A DNA stretch of 64,000 nucleotides from Desulfosporosinus hippei DSM 8344 (GTDB lineage: Bacteria > Bacillota > Desulfitobacteriia > Desulfitobacteriales > Desulfitobacteriaceae). This document shows positions 8,628 to 16,864 of the stretch, one piece after another. Location: positions 62,001-126,000 of the forward strand of contig NZ_FNCP01000012.1 of assembly GCF_900100785.1 (NCBI RefSeq). Direction: 5' to 3'. Under the pieces are notes generated by a model, which searched no databases, had not been told where the DNA came from, and saw nothing but the letters and a program-made list of their open reading frames with translations. The translations under genes were made by a program, and so were the position numbers. Position 1 is the stretch's first letter; each line of letters starts with the position of its first letter.

Positions 8628-8653
8628 AGGTCACGCCCCTTTTTGCTTGGATT

Positions 8654-8714
8654 CTTTTTGTTGTTCCCTCTTTTTGTTTGTTCTCTTTTCACTTGCTCTC
8701 TTTTTGCTTCACCG
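8654..8714. repeat. Degenerate tandem 15-16 bp repeat
   Basis: Four consecutive pyrimidine-rich units starting CTTTTTGTTG, CTTTTTGTTTG, CTTTTCACTTG and CTTTTTGCTTC (8654, 8670, 8685, 8700), in the divergent gap between the DUF4434 and metallo-hydrolase genes. It may have arisen by slippage; no function is evident. Confidence 0.55.
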
Positions 8715-8875
8715 GCGTACAGTATATTCCATCTACATAGTTTATGAAATCTTTCTATGGATTTCTCAGAAAACCAGATAATTGCATTTGGATATATTCA
8801 CCAAATACTAAATATAATCTTAAAATGTAAAGTGGAGCTTCTAATATTCCTGAAGGTTCATACAGGGGTGATAGT

Positions 8876-9862
8876 TTGAAAGATAAGGACGATTTGTTGG
8901 ACTCAGAGTTACCTAGGGCCCCCCAGAATCAATATACACGGCGTAGATTTATTAGCCTTGGACTGTTAGGTACTCTTGGCTTGACTGGAGGTTATATTGC
9001 CATTAATAATGTCGTAGCTGCCGAAGATCAGAACAAATTAATAATACCGAAGCATATCCCAACTCCACAAAAATGGTCAAACTCTGAAGTTACTGTAGCC
9101 TGGCTGGGTCATGCCAGTTTTTTGATTAACTTTTTCGGAACAAGAATTCTTATTGACCCCGCTTTATATTCACACATTGGTATTACTCCTGTAGGGAACC
9201 TGACAATAGGCCCCAGTCGTTACATCGCTTCGCCTTTGAGCAGTGATGAAGTTGGTCCAATAGATTTGATGCTGGTATCCCACGCTCATACAGACCACTT
9301 TGATTATCCAACTTTACGCAAGTTCCAATCAGCAAATACTTTTGCTGTTACTGCCAAAAACACTCTCCCCTTGTGGAACGGTATGAAGTACAAATCTATT
9401 GAAGAACTACACTGGCAAGAAACTACCTGCTTGGCTGGAGTCACCGTTAAGGCCATCGAAGGTAAACACTGGGGAGCCAGAATACCCTGGAAGAAAGGTA
9501 TGGAAGCCAACAGTCTCTTGTTATCTAAAAACGGTATAAATATTTTCTTCGGAGCCGACACAGGTTATACGGAATTAATCAAACAACAACTGAATGGGAT
9601 TCCCATCGACTTAGCGATCCTGGGTATTGGGGCATATTCACCAAAGTCTTTTGAGGATAAGCATGCTACTCCTGAACAGGCCTGGAAAATGGGCGAAGAG
9701 ATGTCAGCAAAATGGGTTATCCCCATGCATTGGGGGGCTTTCAAACTGTCCAGAGAGCCCATGGATGAACCTATCCTGCGTTTCCGCCAAGCGGCAGCGG
9801 GACAAATTGAAAAAGTGGCTATCCAAGAGACAGGAGTGACTTGGGTATTGCCTCGTTCGTAG
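8876..9862 (+). CDS. Tat-exported metallo-beta-lactamase-fold hydrolase
   Basis: A 328-residue protein of the UlaG/NAPE-PLD-like metallo-beta-lactamase group. A twin-arginine signal, TRRRFISLGLLG, starts at about residue 21 and is followed by a hydrophobic stretch, so export through the TatAC system encoded at 26816-27961 is likely. The metal-binding signature SHAHTDHFD (about 135-143) is intact, with further histidines in EGKHWGARIPW and PMHWGAF. The start is TTG at 8876 with AGGGGTGA just upstream. Substrate unknown; phospholipid or lactone hydrolysis would fit the family. Downstream begins the long repeat element copy A. Confidence 0.82.
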   Translation: MKDKDDLLDSELPRAPQNQYTRRRFISLGLLGTLGLTGGYIAINNVVAAEDQNKLIIPKHIPTPQKWSNSEVTVAWLGHASFLINFFGTRILIDPALYSHIGITPVGNLTIGPSRYIASPLSSDEVGPIDLMLVSHAHTDHFDYPTLRKFQSANTFAVTAKNTLPLWNGMKYKSIEELHWQETTCLAGVTVKAIEGKHWGARIPWKKGMEANSLLLSKNGINIFFGADTGYTELIKQQLNGIPIDLAILGIGAYSPKSFEDKHATPEQAWKMGEEMSAKWVIPMHWGAFKLSREPMDEPILRFRQAAAGQIEKVAIQETGVTWVLPRS

Positions 9863-9887
9863 AGTAACCACCCGGCCACTGAATCTT

Positions 9888-10750
9888 GGGTCGCTTGGGG
9901 CAGGGCGGCTTCGTCCACATCCTGCAAGAAAGCTAATTCGTGCGAAGACAGTGTCTTCGGCACCCAGCACTCCGAGGCTCGCCTACTCGCTTGCGTGGGA
10001 GCTCCACCAAACCTCTGGGCAATACCTGGAGTGAACCGTGGCTCCGCTTTCCCACGCAAGCTTTGTAGGCCTTACCGCCTCTCCATGCAATGGGTTCACT
10101 CCTGTTGGACGAAGCCGCCCTGTCTTTCGGGTCTTTATTCTTTAAGAATGATTTGGAGCTTTTACAGGGTTGCCTTTCATACCGCTACCGCAGCACCAGC
10201 TAAGGATGAAAATAGGGTCACTCGGGTCAGTGAGGCTTCGCTAAACCTCCGAGGAATACCTGAAGTAAACCCGTGGCACCGTTTCCACACTTAGCCTTTG
10301 GAGGCTTAACCGCCTCTCCATTCAATGAGTCCACTTCTGTGGATCGATGCCGCTTGTCTTTCGGGTCATTATTGTTAAGAATGCTTTGGGGATGTTTTCA
10401 GAGTGGCCTCCCTTGCCGCTATGTAGCACCAGTAGACGATGTAAACTAAAGGTCTGTCTTCCTAACACGCTAAAGGTTCTGCGAAGCCTTAAACTGAGTC
10501 CCCCGAAGCACTGCTTACACTCCCAACAAACTGGCAGAAGGAGCGCTTGTCTGCTAAGCGGATGCGTCAGTGGAGCCGCGCTAAGGCGAGTGCCGACGGT
10601 TCGCGTCCTCGTAGCGCGCCGCAGGTTCACATGCAGAAATACCCGGAGGTTCGGACGCGCTCGCGAACCGTCCAGCGAGCCAGCGGCGGAACTCGCAGAC
10701 GCGTGCAGACAAGCGCTCCGCCTCAAATGCAGACAGAAGAATCGACCCCA
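9888..10750. repeat. Long modular non-coding repeat element, copy A
   Basis: This stretch, richer in G+C than its surroundings, fills the gap between two plus-strand genes and is repeated at 58721-59391. It starts GGGTCG and ends CGACCC (terminal 6-base inverted repeat, same in copy B). It contains two direct units (from 9888 and from 10215) and one inverted unit (about 10513-10710). Unit 1 is enclosed by a perfect 17-bp inverted repeat (9901-9917 with 10106-10122) and holds an inner perfect 11-bp stem (9990-10000 with 10050-10060). The inverted unit has its own perfect 11-bp stem (10595-10605 with 10662-10672). Open frames here lack ribosome binding sites and are not maintained between copies. 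It looks like a structured RNA or a non-autonomous mobile element. Confidence 0.8.
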
Positions 10751-10784
10751 AGCGCTCAAAAAACTTTAATAGAGGTGACTCTCA

Positions 10785-12479
10785 ATGAAATTCAAAGAAT
10801 ATCCCTACGTAAGACCCAACATTACCGAACTGCAGTCAGAATTTAATACCCTTCTCGATAAGTTTCGCCAAGCTCCTTCATACTCGGAACAAAATACCGC
10901 CCTGACCCAGATCAACCTCTTGCGAAGCCAGTTCGATTCAATGTCCCAACTCGTCTCAATCCGCCATTCCGTGGATACGACAGATTCCTATTACGAAAAA
11001 GAGCAGGAATACTTCGATGACACAACACCCATCTATCAAGGATTGATTTCCGAATTCTACCAAGCACTGCTTGCTTCCCCTTACCGTGAAGAGTTAGAAG
11101 GACAATGGGGCAAACAATTGTTTAATATCGCGGAATTAACCCTTAAAACCTTTAAGCCTGAGATTGTTGAAGAGCTGCAGTTGGAAAACAAATTGTCCAC
11201 GGAGTACACGAAGCTGATTGCTTCTGCCAGAATTCTGTTCGAAGGAGAAGAACGCAATCTTTCAGGCTTAGGGCCCTTCTTACAGTCCGAAAATCGTGAG
11301 CTGCGAAAGCGCGCCAACGAGGCAAAATATGGCTTCTACAAAGAACAGGAAGCAAAGCTTGACCAGATCTTTGCAGAGCTTGTCGAGGTTAGAACTAAAA
11401 TCGCCCAGAAACTAGGCTTTTCCAATTATATCGAGCTAGGATATGCTCGTATGCTTCGTTCCGATTACACCCCGGAGATGGTTGCTAATTTCAGAAAGCA
11501 AGTGGAAGAGCAGATTGTTCCTGTAGCAACGAAGCTTCGAGAACGGCAACAAAACCGCCTCGGTTTGGCTGAACTCTTATATTATGATGAGAAGTTTAGC
11601 TTCCTTAGCGGCAATGCTAAGCCTCAAGGAGATGCGGACTGGATCATTGGAAATGGGCGTCGTATGTACCAAGAACTTTCTCCGGAGACTCATGAGTTTT
11701 TCAGCTATATGCTGGAAAATGATCTGATGGATCTGGTCACTAAAAAGGGCAAGGCCGGGGGCGGGTATTGTACCTATATCAGCAAATACCAAGCACCCTT
11801 TATCTTTTCCAATTTTAATGGGACTTCCGGAGATGTTGACGTACTTACCCATGAAGCAGGGCACGCCTTTCAGGTTTATTCCAGCAGAAGTCATACCTTA
11901 CCGGAATATCAATGGCCGACTTATGAATCCTGTGAAATTCACTCTATGAGCATGGAATTCTTTGCCTGGCCATGGATGGAGCTATTCTTCAAAGATGCTG
12001 CCAACAAATATCGCTTTACTCACCTAAGTGAAGCTCTCCTCTTTATCCCTTATGGTGTGACTGTCGATGAGTATCAGCATTATGTATACTCTCATCCCCA
12101 AGCGTCACCTTCTGAAAGGAAAGCCGCCTGGCGTTCAATTGAGAGAAAGTATCTGCCCCACCGCAACTACTCAGATAATGAGTACTTAGAACAGGGCGGT
12201 TACTGGCATCAGCAAGGGCATATCTTTAACGCTCCCTTTTATTATATTGACTATACTTTAGCTCAACTTTGTGCCTTCCAGTTTTGGAAAAGGTCTCAAG
12301 AAGAGCGGGAGAGCGCTTGGCAGGATTATCTAACTCTTTGTAAAGCGGGTGGCTGCAAGTCCTTTCTTGAATTAGTCAAACTTGCCCACTTAATTTCTCC
12401 CTTTGAAGAGGGAGCAGTACAATCGGTTATTGGTGAGATAGAAGGATGGCTGGCTGGGATCGATGATTCAAAGCTTTAG
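10785..12479 (+). CDS. M3-family oligoendopeptidase (PepF-like zinc metallopeptidase)
   Basis: A 564-residue M3 metallopeptidase. The zinc motif HEAGH is at residues 356-360, with the third ligand region ESCEIHSMSMEFFAWPW about 25 residues later. The C-terminal YYIDYTLAQLCAFQFW segment is typical of PepF/M3 enzymes, where the tyrosines and histidine shape the active site. No signal peptide, so it probably degrades peptides in the cytoplasm. The ATG has AGAGGTGA upstream and lies about 35 bases after repeat copy A. Length fits the family. It is monocistronic, ending before a strong bidirectional terminator. Confidence 0.92.
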   Translation: MKFKEYPYVRPNITELQSEFNTLLDKFRQAPSYSEQNTALTQINLLRSQFDSMSQLVSIRHSVDTTDSYYEKEQEYFDDTTPIYQGLISEFYQALLASPYREELEGQWGKQLFNIAELTLKTFKPEIVEELQLENKLSTEYTKLIASARILFEGEERNLSGLGPFLQSENRELRKRANEAKYGFYKEQEAKLDQIFAELVEVRTKIAQKLGFSNYIELGYARMLRSDYTPEMVANFRKQVEEQIVPVATKLRERQQNRLGLAELLYYDEKFSFLSGNAKPQGDADWIIGNGRRMYQELSPETHEFFSYMLENDLMDLVTKKGKAGGGYCTYISKYQAPFIFSNFNGTSGDVDVLTHEAGHAFQVYSSRSHTLPEYQWPTYESCEIHSMSMEFFAWPWMELFFKDAANKYRFTHLSEALLFIPYGVTVDEYQHYVYSHPQASPSERKAAWRSIERKYLPHRNYSDNEYLEQGGYWHQQGHIFNAPFYYIDYTLAQLCAFQFWKRSQEERESAWQDYLTLCKAGGCKSFLELVKLAHLISPFEEGAVQSVIGEIEGWLAGIDDSKL

Positions 12480-12552
12480 TAATTTCTCATGTAATATGCT
12501 CAGGTAGCGAACATCGTCCAGATTAACAATCATAGTATTTACCTTCATCGAT

Positions 12553-12610
12553 AAAAAAACTAGGGCTTGAAATCGTGCAAAAATCACAATTCTTAAGCCC
12601 TAGTTTTTTT
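12553..12610. terminator. Bidirectional rho-independent terminator
   Basis: A 16-bp perfect stem (12553-12568 with 12595-12610) whose outer seven pairs are A:T, giving a T-tract on both strands. It separates the M3 peptidase gene from the minus-strand cytochrome/heme region. Confidence 0.85.
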
Positions 12611-12697
12611 ACGTTAAAACGTGGATTTATGTATGCCAAATACTTTTCCGTGAATATCATAGAATATATACTGTATAGCAAAATAAGAGCAAAAATC

Positions 12698-12721
12698 AAA
12701 TGGTGCACCGGTGCACCATTT
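12698..12721. promoter_or_regulatory. Perfect 24-bp palindrome
   Basis: A perfect 24-base palindrome centred on TGCACCGGTGCA, just downstream of the cytochrome gene stop. No T-tract, so it is more like an operator or recombination site than a terminator. Confidence 0.5.
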
Positions 12722-12764
12722 GGCCTCTCGGTTTGGACAAATGCTTCCCTACATCAAGCCCAAA

Positions 12765-13067
12765 CTATTTATCAGCTGGCTTTTGCGGTATCTCAACCTT
12801 CACACCAGATTGGTCATGACAGCTTTGGCAATAGGCTTCGCCGCCCAGTCCTTGTTCTACATGACATTCATAACACTGTTTCCACGGTTGCTGGTTATTC
12901 ATAACAGCATATCCGTGTCCTTTCGGTCCATGAATCCAAGTTTCTCTAGGTACCGTGGAATGCGGGTTTTTAGGATCAGCGTCACGAGAAAAATAGAGCA
13001 CAGCGATTAAGGCTGCTAATAAGCTAATCGTAATGAGGGTTCTTATGACGCGCTTTTTGCGTTCCAT
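12765..13067 (-). CDS. Small membrane-anchored diheme cytochrome c
   Basis: About 100 residues. An N-terminal membrane anchor (residues about 8-27, preceded by MERKKR) directs the rest outside the membrane. Two heme c motifs, CYECH (65-69) and CQSCH (80-84), lie 11 residues apart, so two covalent hemes are expected. Other histidines (near 46, 51 and 35) could be distal ligands. I take the ATG at 13067 because a GGGGGG tract lies just upstream; an in-frame ATG at 13088 encloses that tract. It is next to the heme operon and would depend on the ResB/CcsA system at 22763-24966. Redox partner unknown. Confidence 0.8.
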   Translation of the reverse strand: MERKKRVIRTLITISLLAALIAVLYFSRDADPKNPHSTVPRETWIHGPKGHGYAVMNNQQPWKQCYECHVEQGLGGEAYCQSCHDQSGVKVEIPQKPADK

Positions 13068-13183
13068 CCGGCAAGTCCCCCCTGTCATAATGGTATGTTT
13101 AGATCCGGTAAATTAGTTGGCTATAGATCTAAACTAATTAATCTAACTTTGTTTTTTTCAAGCACACTGTTTTCTAAAACCTT

Positions 13184-14473
13184 CTAAAGAGTTTTAAGCA
13201 CGATTCGAGCTTGCTCTAAGGTTTTGTCAATGTCCGAATCTGTATGTGCCGTGGATAAAAAGACGGCTTCAAATTGACTGGGGGCTAAGTAAATGCCGCC
13301 CTCTAACATGCCGCGAAAGAACTTGGCAAATTGCTCTACATCGGATGAACAGGCACTGGCATAATCTCTGACGGGAGTGTCTGTAAAGAAGGCCGAAAAC
13401 ATAGCACCAATAGAATTAACCCAAATTGGAAGCCCGGCTTCTTGGGCAAGCTCTTTTAAGCCATTAGAAAGCCGTGCAGTCATGGCTTGCAATTTCTGAT
13501 AAGTTCCCGTTTGCTGCAACAATTTTAAGGTCGCTAACCCTGCGTTCATAGCTAAGGGATTACCTGAGAGAGTTCCGGCTTGATAAATCGGACCGCTGGG
13601 AGCGATCCGGGACATATATTCTCGTTTTCCGCCGTAAGCCCCAACCGGGAGTCCCCCTCCGATTACCTTACCTAGACAGGTCAAATCGGGATCAATCCCA
13701 AAATGAGCCTGGGCACCCCCGTAGCTTACTCTGAAACCAGTCATTACTTCATCAAATATTAACAAAGCCCCGTACTCTTTGGTTAAACGTCTCAGCCCCT
13801 GTAAAAATTCTTCCTCAGGCAAGACAACTCCCATGTTCCCTGCTACCGGTTCCAAAATTACACAAGCAATTTCCTCACCTTCACGTTTGAAGATCTCAGT
13901 CAAACCTTCAAGATCATTGAACTGGGCGGAAATTGTAGTAGCTGCTGTTTGAGTCGGAACCCCAGGAGATGTGGGCACGCCAAAGGTAAGGGCACCACTT
14001 CCGGCTTTAATTAAAAGTTGATCGGCATGACCATGATAGCAGCCCTCAAACTTTACGATCTTTGATCTGCCTGTAGCCCCTCGGGCTAAACGCAAAGCAC
14101 TCATGGTCGCTTCTGTTCCGGAATTGACCATACGTACCATTTCCATGGAAGGATAAGCTTTCAGGACTTCTTCTGCTAAGATGGTCTCAACTTCGGTAGG
14201 GGCACCGTAACTCGTTCCTCGTTCAGCCACTTGCTTAATCACTGCAACCACATCCGGGTGAGCATGTCCAAGGATTAAAGGACCCCATGATCCTACATAA
14301 TCAATGTATTGATTGCCATCAATATCCCAAATATAAGCCCCTGCACCCCGGTCGATAAACACCGGATCCCGTCCGACGGATTTAAAAGCCCTGACCGGTG
14401 AATTAACACCTCCGGGAATCACCACCTGGGCTTTAGCAAATGCTTGACGGCTTTTTTCATCGACGAAACTCAA
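13184..14473 (-). CDS. hemL: Glutamate-1-semialdehyde 2,1-aminomutase
   Basis: Converts glutamate-1-semialdehyde to 5-aminolevulinate, the second step of C5-pathway tetrapyrrole synthesis, in the cytoplasm with pyridoxal phosphate. The 429-residue length is standard. Visible signatures are [13 protein letters not shown] at the N-terminus, [11 protein letters not shown], and the PLP-lysine segment [17 protein letters not shown] (Lys near 268). Start is TTG at 14473 with AAAGGAGA upstream. It is the last gene of the minus-strand heme operon, separated from ahbA-ahbB by a hairpin-bearing gap of about 200 bases. Confidence 0.96.
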   Translation of the reverse strand: MSFVDEKSRQAFAKAQVVIPGGVNSPVRAFKSVGRDPVFIDRGAGAYIWDIDGNQYIDYVGSWGPLILGHAHPDVVAVIKQVAERGTSYGAPTEVETILAEEVLKAYPSMEMVRMVNSGTEATMSALRLARGATGRSKIVKFEGCYHGHADQLLIKAGSGALTFGVPTSPGVPTQTAATTISAQFNDLEGLTEIFKREGEEIACVILEPVAGNMGVVLPEEEFLQGLRRLTKEYGALLIFDEVMTGFRVSYGGAQAHFGIDPDLTCLGKVIGGGLPVGAYGGKREYMSRIAPSGPIYQAGTLSGNPLAMNAGLATLKLLQQTGTYQKLQAMTARLSNGLKELAQEAGLPIWVNSIGAMFSAFFTDTPVRDYASACSSDVEQFAKFFRGMLEGGIYLAPSQFEAVFLSTAHTDSDIDKTLEQARIVLKTL

Positions 14474-14520
14474 TAACCTATCTCCTTTCTAAATGGATTC
14501 CTCTAATCAAGTGATTCTTA

Positions 14521-14567
14521 GCTTCAGATGGAGTTTGCCTAAGAGGAATACTTACTCCATCTGAAGC
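14521..14567. terminator. Intra-operon hairpin upstream of hemL
   Basis: A 14-bp perfect stem (14521-14534 with 14554-14567), 19-base loop, no T-tract. It may be an RNA-processing or attenuation structure between the ahb fusion gene and hemL. The flanking 14570-14670 contains nothing I recognise. Confidence 0.45.
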
Positions 14568-14671
14568 TTAGAAGAACTTATCCAGGGACGTAGCAGCCGT
14601 TATCTCTTCCTCACCACCCACACCCGGGTTTTCGTCACCGGATGCCTTCGTACTTATAGAAGATGCGAGTC

Positions 14672-15691
14672 TTACGGCTGGTAGTCATCGGAGAAATACT
14701 GCATGCTGCTCTTTTTTAATTCGGCCACGCTAAAAAGCATAGAATATGTCTTAACTCCCGTTGCCTGGGCAATCCTCTTCATTATTTCTTCACAATCATC
14801 TGCAGAACGTCCGTGAATCATGGTAAATAGGTTATAAGGCCAATCCTCAAGTGTCGGTCTCTGGTAACAATGACTTACTTCTTTAAAACGGGCCATTATT
14901 TTTCCGACCTTTTCCGTCTGGTCCTGATCTACCTGCCAAACACCCATAGCATTAGCTACAAAGCCGGCCTTTTGATGACGGAGAACTGCCCCAAAACGGC
15001 GCAGTATTTTCATTTCCAGTAAGTGACTGGCAACTTGAATAACTTTGTCAGTAGGCCATTGCAGGCTTTCGGCCAGATCAATAAACGGCGTCGGAGAATC
15101 CGGCAAATTACCTTGGATAACTCGAATAAGACTTATTTCATCATTGGTTAATTCATAAGGAGGAATCTCTTGCTTTTGGCTGGGAGAGGCATACTCCCCT
15201 AAAGGATTTTGTCCGTCATCTTGCTCCAGGTCATCTAAGGATGTATCAAAATCAAAATTGACATTGATTTTAAAAACTCGAGATGCGGGCAGAGTAAAGA
15301 TCTCCGACACTCCTGTCTCCTCACGAATCCTATGGAGGATGCCTTCCGCTACCGCATGTGAGCGGGCTATTAAGGTAAACCAAACATTGTAGTCATGGTC
15401 ACGAATATAGTTGTGAGTCACCCCGGAAATTTCGTCCAAAAGTTTAGCTAACACAGGTATTTTATCTTCGGGTACCTTACCGGCACATAAGGTACTGTAA
15501 TAACCTAACCGCCGGGAATCAAAGACTCCCCCTAAACGGCGAATTATCCCTTCCTGACGGAGATTTTGAATTCGTTTAAAAGCCTCATCTTCCGTAATAC
15601 CTACTGCTTCACTTAAGATCCAATAGGGATGAACCGCTATTGGAAAATTATTTTGGATGGCATTTAGTAAGGCTCTGTCCGTTGCATCCAT
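14672..15691 (-). CDS. Fused siroheme decarboxylase AhbA-AhbB
   Basis: About 339 residues containing two consecutive Lrp/AsnC-type units. The first begins MDATDRALLNAIQNNFP and ends near FKINVNFDF; the second runs from YELTNDEISLIRVIQGNLP to the C-terminus. Each has the winged-helix half (RRLGGVFDSRRLGYYS; RRFGAVLRHQKAGFVANAM) and an AsnC half (HNYIRDHDYNVWFTL; HCYQRPTLEDWPYNLFTM). AhbA and AhbB, usually separate, together decarboxylate siroheme to 12,18-didecarboxysiroheme. The start at 15691 is supported by GGAGG and AGGGGG; a longer in-frame start at 15802 lacks support. Neighbours hemB and ahbC fit the siroheme-dependent heme route. Confidence 0.88.
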   Translation of the reverse strand: MDATDRALLNAIQNNFPIAVHPYWILSEAVGITEDEAFKRIQNLRQEGIIRRLGGVFDSRRLGYYSTLCAGKVPEDKIPVLAKLLDEISGVTHNYIRDHDYNVWFTLIARSHAVAEGILHRIREETGVSEIFTLPASRVFKINVNFDFDTSLDDLEQDDGQNPLGEYASPSQKQEIPPYELTNDEISLIRVIQGNLPDSPTPFIDLAESLQWPTDKVIQVASHLLEMKILRRFGAVLRHQKAGFVANAMGVWQVDQDQTEKVGKIMARFKEVSHCYQRPTLEDWPYNLFTMIHGRSADDCEEIMKRIAQATGVKTYSMLFSVAELKKSSMQYFSDDYQP

Positions 15692-15829
15692 ACTAAACCC
15701 CCTTCCTCCCGTGGTACAAGCACCAAGGTTCCTCAGCCATGTAATCTCCCTCATTGTAGTAGGCATCACGATAACAATGATCACAGAACATATTGCAATC
15801 ATTGGTTGTATTCCAAGAAACGATCATAT

Positions 15830-16807
15830 TTAGCCCTCCTCTCTAAGCCAGCGGGCCACATCTAAGGCATGATAGGTGATCAGCAAATCCGCTCCTGCAC
15901 GTTTCATACTCAGCAGAGCCTCCAAAACTATGCGTTTCTCATCAATCCAGCCGTTAGCTGCAGCAGCTTTGACCATGGCATATTCTCCGCTGACATTATA
16001 AGCTGCCACCGGTACGCCGTAGCGCTCTTTGGTCCGATAAATAATATCTCCATAGGACATTGCCGGCTTGACGATAACCATGTCTGCCCCTTCTTCAATG
16101 TCTAAATCCGTCTCGAGCATAGCTTCATTGCCATTGGCAGGATCCATCTGATAAGTTCTGCGATCTCCAAATTGCGGGGTTGATCCTGCTGCCTCGCGAA
16201 AAGGCCCGTAAAATCCGGATGCGAACTTTGCTGAGTATGCCATAATTGGAATGTTAGTGAAGCCCTCTAGGTCTAACATTTCTCTGATTGCTGCCACACG
16301 CCCATCCATCATGTCCGAAGGAGCAACCATATCTGCTCCCGCTTTGACCTGGGAAAGTGCTGTCTTGGCAAGCAGGTCAAGGGTTGGGTCATTCAAAACC
16401 TGACCCTTTTCTATCAAGCCGCAATGTCCATGATCCGTGTATTCACACAAGCAGACATCCGTAATGATGTAAAGATTGGGGTAATGTTCCTTGGCTAGAC
16501 GTACAGCTTGTTGGACAATTCCTTGCTCGTGGTAAGCCCCTGATCCCACACTATCTTTGCTCTCCGGGATACCAAAGAGCAGCACCGAGGGAATTCCAAG
16601 TGCTACAACTTCCTTAAGAGCAAGGATAAATTCATCGAGGGAATAGTTATATACTCCCGGCATTGAGGATATTTCAACCTTTTTCTTTTCGCCGGGCATC
16701 ACAAACATGGGATAAATCAAATTCTCTTCTCTAAGATGATTTTCTCGTACCATATTTCGGATTGTCTCGTTAACCCGTAAACGGCGGGGACGCCTGATTA
16801 GTTCCAT
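15830..16807 (-). CDS. hemB: Delta-aminolevulinic acid dehydratase (porphobilinogen synthase)
   Basis: Condenses two 5-aminolevulinate molecules to porphobilinogen. The 325-residue sequence opens [18 protein letters not shown] and contains the cysteine-rich metal site [14 protein letters not shown] (about residues 120-133), indicating a zinc-type enzyme. Both Schiff-base lysine regions are present, [17 protein letters not shown] and [18 protein letters not shown] precedes the ATG. It is between ahbC and ahbA-ahbB, so common-pathway and siroheme-branch genes are interleaved in one operon. Confidence 0.96.
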   Translation of the reverse strand: MELIRRPRRLRVNETIRNMVRENHLREENLIYPMFVMPGEKKKVEISSMPGVYNYSLDEFILALKEVVALGIPSVLLFGIPESKDSVGSGAYHEQGIVQQAVRLAKEHYPNLYIITDVCLCEYTDHGHCGLIEKGQVLNDPTLDLLAKTALSQVKAGADMVAPSDMMDGRVAAIREMLDLEGFTNIPIMAYSAKFASGFYGPFREAAGSTPQFGDRRTYQMDPANGNEAMLETDLDIEEGADMVIVKPAMSYGDIIYRTKERYGVPVAAYNVSGEYAMVKAAAANGWIDEKRIVLEALLSMKRAGADLLITYHALDVARWLREEG

Positions 16808-16864
16808 TTCTCAAGAACCTCCTCCTGTAGTTAAACCCTCATCCCAACTTCATTGCTGTATCTT

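Noticed and set aside
9565-10059. Minus-strand open frame of 164 codons overlapping the end of the metallo-hydrolase gene and repeat copy A
   Set aside because: No ribosome binding site, composition follows the repeat, and the frame is not kept in copy B.
9888-10750. Group II intron or large known RNA (OLE, GOLLD, ROOL type)
   Set aside because: I could not find intron 5' GTGYG or a domain V pattern, and I do not recognise the conserved blocks of those RNAs; a covariance search would settle it.
10322-10769. Open frames on both strands (145 and 140 codons) inside repeat copy A
   Set aside because: Arg/Ser/Ala-rich translations typical of G+C-rich structured DNA; not conserved as frames between copies.
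12523-12708. 61-codon frame over the bidirectional terminator
   Set aside because: It reads through the terminator hairpin and lacks any start signal.
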